From Entomortierella parvispora (lineage: Eukaryota; Mortierellomycota; Mortierellomycetes; Mortierellales; Mortierellaceae), in the NCBI GenBank assembly GCA_963573315.1, contig OY752153.1, forward strand, positions 1,116,001 to 1,180,000: 64,000 nucleotides of DNA, in the 5' to 3' direction. The notes under the pieces were generated by a model, which made no database searches, had not been told where the DNA came from, and was given only the letters and a program-made list of their open reading frames with translations. Both the position numbers and the translations under genes were made by a program. Position 1 is the first letter of the stretch. Every line of letters starts with the position of its first letter. Below, in pieces: positions 56,216 through 64,000 of the stretch.

Positions 56216-57334
56216 TCAGGCCTTTGCCTTCACAATAACGTTCCAGATCTTGACCAAGTCACCAGGTGAGTAGGTAATGTCCTCCGTCTTGTCTTTGTCG
56301 CCCACTCTGCCCCAGAGGCCGCGATAATCTGTCAGTTTGCCCTGAGGTATAGGGGGTGTACTTACGGAGGGCAGAACTATTCCAAGAGCAAGCCTGCCCG
56401 CATCATCACCGCCGCTATTGGCCACCCCCTTGAGTTGATTCAGTAGAATGATACTTTCTTGCGTCGACATGAAGCCATTGGTATTGGCTGTGAACGCGGC
56501 CCCTGTCACGTACAGCGTCGAGTCCTCAGGATCAACGACAATCTTTAGGCGGGCGACCGAGGCCCGAGCCCAAAGCCTACCGCCACCATGACGCCCAAAG
56601 ACCACATCCTTACCACAGGCATCATGGAGTCGACTGAGTTCCTTGATCGACTTGATTAAACCATGGTAAGAGCCTGAGCACTTGTGTTTTGCTTCTACGG
56701 GGCTGCAGAAAGGGTTGGTAGTGACCAATTCCTCGCCCATGCCATGCGCCAAAAAGTCGGCCGACTTGGATCGAACCACCTTGCAGTGAAGCTTCGCGTA
56801 GAAGCGGGTCGGTTGGTAGTTGCAACCTTGTTCCGTCTCAATGGTTCGCTTGTACGTGACCGAGACTGATTTTTCCCAAGAGGCTCCGGCACTGGTCTTG
56901 AGGCTTGCGGAGGCTTGGACGGGACCACGGCTTCCTTCGGCACCGACCTCGGATGAGAACTCGACCGATGCATGAAACTTGATGGTCTCAGTCTCTTCAT
57001 GTTCAATCTTGTACTGTCCCTTGTCCTCACCAGCATTGATAGGATTGCCCGTGGGTTGGTAGTCCAAGACCCACTTGATAGGCTCCAGGACCATCGCGCG
57101 ATAGCCGACACGAACAGCGTTCTCGTTGTCTGGCTCGTCGCGTTCGTACAACTCGCAGTGGGTGAAGACGGCTGGGACCATGGGCATCTTGTTGCGGAAC
57201 ATGGAGTGGTATTGCTTGCACTGGTCAGTGTAGGTCTTGTCCGTGTCCCAAGCCGGGTCAGCGGGGAACTCGACTGAAATGAAGTCGAGTTTTCCCTCAT
57301 AGAGGTTCTTGATTCGCTCGTCTTGAGGCGCCAT
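56216..57334 (-). CDS. Unrecognised beta-rich protein
   Basis: A single exon encodes 372 aa; no signal peptide or membrane helix is present. The central part has alternating Ser/Thr/Val stretches (TIKFHASVEFSSEVGAEG, VQASASLKTSAGASW, VSVTYKRTIET) that suggest long beta strands. Such strands are seen in aerolysin-type and related pore-forming folds, but the resemblance is only in texture and I do not assign that family. The C-terminal half (IVVDPEDSTLYVTGAAF and LWGRVGDKDKTEDI) is also strand-rich. Near the 3' end a 24-nt in-frame segment has exact GTAAGT...CAG borders (see findings). A 79-bp tandem duplication lies 160 bp upstream. Confidence 0.6.
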   Translation of the reverse strand: MAPQDERIKNLYEGKLDFISVEFPADPAWDTDKTYTDQCKQYHSMFRNKMPMVPAVFTHCELYERDEPDNENAVRVGYRAMVLEPIKWVLDYQPTGNPINAGEDKGQYKIEHEETETIKFHASVEFSSEVGAEGSRGPVQASASLKTSAGASWEKSVSVTYKRTIETEQGCNYQPTRFYAKLHCKVVRSKSADFLAHGMGEELVTTNPFCSPVEAKHKCSGSYHGLIKSIKELSRLHDACGKDVVFGRHGGGRLWARASVARLKIVVDPEDSTLYVTGAAFTANTNGFMSTQESIILLNQLKGVANSGGDDAGRLALGIVLPSVSTPPIPQGKLTDYRGLWGRVGDKDKTEDITYSPGDLVKIWNVIVKAKA

Positions 57335-57496
57335 GGCAGGTCTCTTTCTTTTCCTGTGGCGGGATAAAGCTGCGGAGTAGAGGTGCGAAGGAAAGGTGTG
57401 TGAGTCAGGAGTCTGAGAACGATCAAAAGGCAGCAGAAACGAGAGCAGCTTTTATACACACAGTTCGCAGGAAAGAAAGTCAGGCAAGTCTGTTAT

Positions 57497-57654
57497 CGGC
57501 GCAGGATAGGGGCCTGCTTTCGCATGCAGTGAAAAGAAATGGTTCTCAGAGTTCCCTTCCCTTGCCCAAAATTTTCGGCGCAGGATAGGGGCCTGCTTTC
57601 GCATGCAGTGAAAAGAAATGGTTCTCAGAGTTCCCTTCCCTTGCCCAAAATTTC
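57497..57654. repeat. 79-bp tandem duplication upstream of the 56.2-kb gene
   Basis: Two copies of 79 bp (57497-57575 and 57576-57654), each beginning CGGCGCAGGATAGGGG, appear identical until the last one or two bases. They lie 163-320 bp upstream of the minus-strand start codon at 57334, in its probable promoter or 5' UTR. Confidence 0.93.
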
Positions 57655-58688
57655 AGAAAAGTAAATTTGGGCTCGTAAGCTGCAGATCACTGGAATGGCA
57701 CCCTGGTCGATAGAAGAGGCGGCCAGTTTTCTCGGGGTTTTCAGGGTCTGGGGGTCAGTGCCACGCTCCCTTTATTTTTTGAATACTGTGTTAGACTTCC
57801 TGCTTCCGACAACACAGAAAGGGATCATGCAGCTTCCTGCGTGATTTCTTTTTTGGACCTATGGCTTTCTGCTGTCTGTGTGTGCATGCATGCATGGGAA
57901 ATTATGACTGCAGACAGTCAGCTCTGCAAATCCGGTACATGCATTTAGCTGAGGAACGTATAGCTTGCCCTCTCTAATTGACACAAGAGGACAGTGCAAC
58001 ACCTTGTACGACGTGATTTAGAAAGTTGGGTCGATTCTCTTAGTAAATCGACAGAGTTGAATTGATGATTATTGTCCCGACAAGGACAACCAGTCGACAC
58101 GTGTTGCAAGGAGAAGGGAAAGGGTGAGTTGCCTGGTCGAGATGACACCAGCATTTGAAATACTTGAAGTATCGCCAAGCGCTACACGCGCGCCTTGTGG
58201 GATGAGTTTTGTATCTCCAGAGGTGAGGGTCCAGTCCTTTATGGAGGCTGAAACTCCTTCTCTAGATTTGAATCTGTCATTTTTCACCAGGAGTTTTGTT
58301 ATATACAATTTGATAAGCTGGGTGACCAAAGAAGAAGAGCAATGTGCAGAACTGTCGCTAAAGTCGCATCTTCTCTATCGTTTACAGAGTCGCTTGGCGA
58401 CTTGCCGTCATTTACCATGCAATGAATATCAGGTCTGGATAGGACGAGGAAGATCTTTTAGAGTCAAGCAAGCAAGGTGTGAAGACAGTCCAATGATAGA
58501 AATGACAAAAGAACAAGTGTTGAGGATTAGAAGAGACGAACAGGCGACAGAATGCCGCGCAAAAAGCAAGATTATAAGATGAACTCGTCTTCTGCCTTCC
58601 CTCGTCGCCATTAGACATCAAAAGGAGATATAGGAGCAAATACCAGGTCCGACTGGCTGTTTATTCGATCTATTCAGTGAGATTCGCA
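57655..58688. other. Spacer with one doubtful open frame
   Basis: A TGCATGCATGCATG microrepeat lies at about 57883-57896. A 152-codon plus frame (58124-58582) ends in a Lys/Arg/Glu-rich helix (IEMTKEQVLRIRRDEQ) but has no recognised domain; I do not call it a gene. Confidence 0.35.
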
Positions 58689-59731
58689 TTACGTCCTGAA
58701 GGTGATGGGGCTGGAGGGTTGACCGTGGTACCGTGGTCTTACTCCGATGCTTTCTAAACTGACCTGGTCGCGGTTAAAGTACTGCTCATAGCCTGCGCAA
58801 TACTGGCTCATGTCGCCTTTGTCTCTGAGAAATCGGTCACAATTGTCTTGCAGGCGCTTGCTTCGTATAGTACCCAAAGACACGAACGGAGGCAATATGG
58901 ATTCGGAGTAAGTACTTTAATCCTTCCAGACCCAGAGCAAATACAACCCTTGATCCCGCATTTGCTTGTCGTATACACTCGCGAGACTGACAGCTGTCCT
59001 TTTGTGTGTGCCTTTTGTGCGTCCCAGCGCTTCTTGAGCATCTACTTTCTAAGATAGAGCCGAGAAATCACCTCCCTGGCCTATCCTTCAAAGAGCCTCC
59101 TCATTGTTAGCTTCCGCAAGCAGTCTCTGATACCGAAAGTAATCGATCATCCTGCTTGCTTCCTTGATGGGAGAAGTCGCGAGAATCGCCAAGTGGTCTT
59201 GTAAAGGAAGGATCGCTTGATCTTTTTCAAGTGTCGAGCATGGGCAGAGGAGTGAAGCGGATAGAAGAGTATCTACAGAGCTTGTTTGAGTGGCGATCTT
59301 TCCTACACGTTGTTGTAGTCCTGACCGAGTTGGTAACGGAAGTCAGAAGACGGGAGAGACTGAGGCTGTGCAATCTAACGGGGTAGAGGTCGCGGCATTT
59401 CGATCGTTGTGGACTCCTCGTTTGCACTAGAAAACAAAGTCGAGAAGAACTCCATCCAGTGGGCCTGTCGACGATTGAGCTTGAGTTGTATGGGAAATGC
59501 CAATGGGTAGCGCGATTGGTGTTGTAAGTGTAGCCCTGTCGCCACTGACGAAGATGGAAAAACAGAAGGCGGGGGGCCCTCAGTCTCTCAGTCCAGGAGA
59601 AGGGACGAGTTTAGTTTGGATGCCTCTTTCAACGTGGCTGGGCTGGGCTGGACTGGATTTGCTCCTCCTGCTCTCTTCCTTCTCTTCCTCTCATCCTCCT
59701 CTTTCTCTTCCTCTTCCCTCCTTGCCTGCAT
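58689..59731 (-). CDS. Unrecognised multi-exon gene, boundaries uncertain
   Basis: Coding-like segments on the minus strand line up across plausible introns. From ATG 59731: MQARREEEEKEEDERKR and an acidic/basic coil ending KEASKLNSS. Then YPLAFPIQLKLNRRQAHWMEFF...EMPRPLP. A roughly 59-nt intron (GTTAGA...GGTCAG) then joins to RLQQRVGKIATQTSSVDTLL...DQAILPLQDHLAILATSP and IKEASRMIDYFRYQRLLAEANNEE. Further downstream are VYDKQMRDQGLYLLWVWKD and a last segment RLQDNCDRFLRDKGDMSQYC...FNRDQVSLESIG ending at 58689. The first and third junctions are not resolved. I recognise no family; the charged coil and helical middle suggest a structural or complex subunit. None of this shows as one long open frame. 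Confidence 0.42.
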
Positions 59732-61297
59732 AACACATCCGAGCAAATGGAGCAATGGAGCAACGGAGCAGCGACACACTAAGGAATCGACGGGATGAGG
59801 AATCGAAAACAGCCAGCCATTACCGAGCAACCCCCCAAATGACAGATCGATAGACCAACAACAGGACCTGAAGTACCTGAAGTAGAACTCCAGCATTCTC
59901 CGATACGGCCGCAACTACTAGAACTAGCATGTACTTCCATCGCTCTTCAAGGCATAAAGAGAATGGTTGCATTGACCTGCGGTTCTTCAAATCCGCAATG
60001 CATTCGTTTTATATGCAGGTAATTACCTCCTGGTTGCTAACATCGTGCTCCTTCTTTCTGGAGCTCGGGAACGAGAGCGATTCATTCAGGTCAGACCTCC
60101 CTTGCGAACAACACGGGAGTATTCTCGCTCATAATCTGCAATGGACAAGGAAGTTTGCACTGTCGCGTCTACTGCCCAGGGTGGATATCTGTCATGCAAA
60201 AGAAATCCACCAGACCTGGCAGGGGTCGCGTTTGACCATATTTGGGGACACAATTGCGAGCTCTACACTGTACCTCATGAGCCGTACGTGTTCATGGCGG
60301 TAGGCAATTTGTATTGTTCTGCCCAAAGTCAACGAGTCACCGGCTTCTTAAGATAGGATCGATCGACCGTTAATCAATTTTTTCAGATACTGTAGCTTTC
60401 CTCTTTTGGACAACTCTCCCACAAAATGCAAGACATTCAACATGTAGACAAGGTCCCACTGTGTGCAAAAAGGTGTCAATGTTCAATGCGTTCCCCAGAG
60501 CAATGAAAAGGCAGGACGGATGCGAGGTAGCAACCAAAAAAGGCAGCTCTCTTATGGACGGGCCAAATCGCAGTTGTGGGAGTGCAGAGGACGCTTTTTT
60601 TTTTTTTTTTTTTTTTTTTTTGTTGTGTTTGAGACAATGAAGGAGGGGAATGCGCAGGGGGGATGAGATTGCACATGGATGAACAAAAGAGGACCAGGAG
60701 GAAGGAGAGAGGGATTGTATGCGCCAACACTCAGTGGCCAGGCGTGAGGAGGGAGCCAAGAGAAAAAGGACAGGACAGAACAGGACAGGACTGGCCCGTC
60801 CGCCAGCCAGTCCAAGCAGAGCAGCCCGCGCCATGGAAAAGGAAAGAGGACGAATAATGAGCGGGATGAATGAGAGAGATGATGCAGCAGCATTGGATTG
60901 GATTGGGAGCAAGGAAGAGAAGAGCGAGGGAAACGGCCTTGTCCCGTCTCGACCCTTTGATCCATCACCACTGCCACCACCTACTACCGCCATTGCCATC
61001 ATCAAACCACACGCCTGCCACCCCTCCCTCTCCCCCTCCCTCTCCCTCCCTCTGCCCTGCTCTGCCATCACAACAAACAGCCCTTTCGCCTCTGCACTGC
61101 AACATCCATCGATCCCATCCGCAAAAGGGAACCAACCAACCGCCACTGCATTCCCTCTGTCGGTCTGCTCCCTCCTTTTGCATCTCTCGTCAAGAAAAGA
61201 AAAAAGACCGCGGTCTCGGCCCTGTCATTGCATCCAGTCGACCGCGAACGAACACACGCATCCATCCAATCCGCGCCTGCAGACAGACTGGATCAAG
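59732..61297. other. Promoter and 5'-UTR region of the histidine kinase gene
   Basis: A T24-type run lies at 60596-60620. Downstream the plus strand becomes strongly C/T-rich (60950-61180) before the start at 61298. A 71-codon frame (60141-60356, beginning MDKEVCTVAST) has normal-looking composition but no domain and is not called. Confidence 0.4.
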
Positions 61298-64000
61298 ATG
61301 AATCCTATGCAGAACCAGCAGCAGAACCATCAACGCCTCAACTCGCAGCCCAACAAGGCCCGCCTAGGCCATGGCTCCCTGGCCTCGATTCTCAAGCAGG
61401 CTCCACCGCCCTATCCCGAGGTGCACCACTCGCCTATCCAAGGAATGCCCATTTTCCCGCCTTCCTCCTCCTCTGTCTCGACCTCCTTCGGTGCTGCTTC
61501 TCCACACTCTTCTTCCTCAACATCCTCTCCGGTGCCTCCGCCCCCCACCGGACTGCCTATCGCCAAGAACAAGACCATGACCCTTCCTCTCTCCTCCGCC
61601 TTCCCTTCCTCGTCCTCGGTTGCACCCAAGCTGGATCGAGTCACGCCCCCAACTGCTGCAGACACTCTAGCCCGCAGTGATACCCATTGGTACCATCGCC
61701 CCTATCACCAACCGTCTGCCATCACATCAACTGCAACGGCCACCCCTTCCTCCTCCTCAACTCTCTACCATGCAGTCAGTCCAGACGCGGGTCCTTCCTC
61801 TGGTCCTGCGTCTAGCCCAGCCCTTGTCCCAGTAATAACTACTGTCCTTCCCAATGTGACACCGCTCGGTCCCATTGTCACAGGCCAGATCATCCCTGGT
61901 GCATCCACTCTATCCAACGGATCAACTCTTTCTGACCACCACGGGCCACGGATGGTCCATCAGCGACCGTCCTCCACCACTGTCAACTCGAAATTTGGCA
62001 GGGGTGGGTCTTTTCATGTCCATACTTCTCAGAGTCAGCAACCACACGTACAGCCACCGCAGCAACAGCAGCAGCAACAACAACAACAGCAGCAAAAGAC
62101 TCCATTGCTACCACTTGGCGGAGATTCTGATTTTGATAATCCATACCGGCCACCTTCGCATACCAACAGCTGTGCATTCGTACCGCCTCTAGTATCCGGA
62201 TATGAGTTCAAGAGTGGGTCGCAGGCTGGAAACATGGGACTGATGACAGGTAGCAGAATCACAGATGGCCTTATCGTAACTGGTAAACTGCACCAATCTC
62301 GAGTTTTGTTGCAGCATGAACATCGCATCCTCAAGCGCTTGACCATTATGGATGTCGAGTACCACCCACAAGAGTTACTACCGCCAAGTGCCGCCAATGA
62401 GTTCGACACTGGTCAGAGCAAGGACGAGCAACCATCTCACTGTCACAACACCTCGGGAGTCAAGCCATCAGTCTATGAGACAGGACTGGTTGAGACAGAA
62501 AAGTACTTGGACAGAAAGGTCGAGGAATTCATAGACTTGGATCAGGACAACAATTCCATCCTCATCATGCAGCGATTAGGACCAAATTTACTTTCGCCTC
62601 TTCACCATCATTTCCAGGGTCTGGAGGAGACAGATGGACGTCAATATCCCAGCTCTGCTTTTAAGCGGTACTTGGAGACACCATTCCCAGACGCTTTTAC
62701 ATTTTTGGTGTTTTGCCTAAAAGCCGCCACCGTCCTGGAAGCCCTTCAGCGAGCCAACCTTGCCCACCTTGCCATATGTCCGACAGCATTGCATTGGGGA
62801 CTACCACTGAATACATCCGCGACGAATGCAAACATGCACGAGAGCCACACGCAGCAGTCCAAAAATTCGTGCACTTTATATGACGACGAAGTACCACTGG
62901 ATTCGAGTGGAGCAGCAGGTTGTACAGACCTTGAATCGTCTGCAACGGTCGAGAACGATGGTGGTAGTCGCACAGGAATCATGGACGTCAACAAGACACG
63001 TCTCCGACTGTTCGACTTTACCCACTCAAAGATCTTGAGCCATGAGCGAGCAAGGGCACCCAACAACATTGCCGAATGGCAAATCCCTGGATACCTCGAA
63101 TACCATCTCCACTACTTGGCGCCTGAACAGACAGGAAGGGCCGAGACCTGGATGGACCATCGTACGGACATTTACGCTCTTGGTGCGACCTTGTTTTCCC
63201 TCTTGACGCTGCAATTCCCAAACAGGGGTAACGACAGTGTTCAGATCCTACAAGGTAGGACAAAAAATGCACAATATGCAAAAAATTTGAACGGAAACGC
63301 TCTCAAGATCGGAAAAAAAAAAAAAGTTTTTTGTGAGCCACACTAAACCTGACATTTGGATGAATGACCCCTCAAAATCTCATAGGTGTTCTTTCAAGAG
63401 AGCTTCCACCACTCCAGAAATTCCGCCCAGACTTGCCCCCTGTGATTGATTCCATTCTCAGAAAGATGACGCAAAAGGTGAGGATGCAGTACAGGCAATA
63501 TTGGCATTTTAAACATGCAATCAATCTTCGTGAAAGCATCAAACACAGTGATTGACAGATTATGTTGGACTTGAATAGCAACCCATGCAACGGTACCAAA
63601 ATGCGTTTGGATTCAAGCAGGATATTCTTCGATGTCTTAATGAATTACATCGGACTGGGACAGTACGATAGGACATGCATTTTGTATGGTTGCCTGCATT
63701 GATTGGTTCATCTGTCATTGTTTATTAACCCCTCGTGCCTTGGTATAGATCGGGATGTTCCAGTTGGGGAAACACGATATATCGTATCAATTTGTACTCC
63801 CGAATGCGGTTTTTGGACGACACGTGGAGCAGCAAATGATCTCGGCCGCCATTACTCAGGCAGCAAGCGCTTACCAAGAAGCAGGCGGTCATGATTCAAA
63901 CGACAGTGGCACAGAAGATGAAGCAGAGATGGAGGCAAACAAGATTTCTGCCTTCAATAACTCGGATCACTACCATTTTGAAGACGATATCGTGTCCTTG
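61298..64000 (+). CDS. Hybrid histidine kinase with N-terminal kinase-like domain, 5' part
   Basis: Four exons are visible (61298-63254, 63386-63477, 63579-63662, 63749 to the window end). About 300 residues of Ser/Pro/Gln-rich sequence with a poly-Gln tract come first. A protein-kinase-like domain follows (about 307-690). Its C-lobe reads LHYLAPEQTGRAETWMDHRTDIYALGATLFSLL and then ILRKMTQK / QRYQNAFGFKQDI. The next exon, IGMFQLGKHDISYQFVLPNAVFGRHVE, is the segment that links this domain to an AAA-type ATPase region in fungal group X (Chk1-like) histidine kinases. APEQTGR and the RTDIYALGATL block are diagnostic. Catalytic HRD is absent (ICPTALHWGL) and DFG is replaced by DFT, so the N-terminal domain is probably a pseudokinase. 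The GAF, histidine kinase and receiver domains should lie beyond the window. Confidence 0.8.
62058..62096. repeat. CAG/CAA repeat coding poly-Gln
   Basis: A mixed CAG/CAA run encodes about 13 glutamines in the disordered N-terminus of the histidine kinase. It is in frame and likely length-variable. Confidence 0.9.

Noticed and set aside
60141-60356. Possible 71-aa gene (MDKEVCTVAST...)
   Set aside because: Composition is natural but there is no domain, no clear promoter and no splice context; not strong enough to call.
60719-61297. N-terminal extension of the histidine kinase frame
   Set aside because: The frame is open upstream but C/T-rich leader-like sequence precedes ATG 61298 and the extension is low complexity; start placed at 61298.
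1-64000. tRNA, rRNA, CRISPR, prokaryotic operon or attachment-site features
   Set aside because: By-eye scan for tRNA B-box (GGTTCGANNCC) on both strands gave only coding or isolated partial matches; no rRNA, no spaced repeats of CRISPR type, and the window is clearly fungal nuclear DNA.

Overview
This is nuclear DNA of a filamentous early-diverging fungus, most likely Mortierellomycota (Mortierella or Linnemannia type). The evidence is short GT-AG introns with CTAAC-like branch sites, homopolymer-rich introns and spacers, many F-box/LRR-type genes, and a large NACHT/WD40 gene beside a decayed member of what I recall as a Mortierella-expanded family. Placement rests on recognised families and gene style; no rRNA, tRNA or mitochondrial sequence was seen.

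Layout. 1-5.3 kb (minus): 5' part of a NIPA-type transporter, a microsatellite spacer, and a Kre6/Skn1-like membrane protein that ends before any GH16 domain. 6.0-8.2 kb: a disrupted F-box gene whose last interruption is a 44-bp tandem duplication shaped like a newborn intron. 8.4-18.1 kb: housekeeping genes, ERG6, a Leu5-like mitochondrial CoA carrier, and JJJ1/DNAJC21. 18.1-24.1 kb: one 1,893-aa NOD-like receptor (ARM-like, NACHT, pentapeptide-like, about 13 WD40) that looks like two genes until its introns are removed. 24.9-28.1 kb: a lineage-specific family member broken by one stop and two frameshifts.

28.3-34.4 kb: three 3CxxC zinc-finger loci (one intact membrane-anchored, one decayed copy, one divergent) around a homeobox gene. 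35.7-36.4 kb: part of an unrecognised gene, followed by a diverged repeat. 37-51 kb: F-box/LRR gene, TFIIH subunit SSL1, ERG28, a REEP/DP1-family protein, an ankyrin-type protein, a probable CENP-O/Mcm21 kinetochore subunit, an F-box/LRR pseudogene, a small unknown protein, a long tetranucleotide repeat and an F-box protein.

51.9-54.1 kb: a seven-exon cytochrome P450. 54.2-60 kb: sparse DNA with a 71-bp tandem duplication, weak retroelement-gag-like debris, an unrecognised beta-rich protein, a 79-bp tandem duplication and an unrecognised multi-exon gene. 61.3-64 kb: the start of a large fungal histidine kinase (kinase-like domain first) that runs off the end.

ERG6 and its scaffold ERG28 act in the same sterol C-4/C-24 steps but lie 31 kb apart among unrelated genes. 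GTCACGTG occurs in four spacers upstream of genes. Exon boundaries are my readings of splice sites and restored frames, with no transcript evidence.
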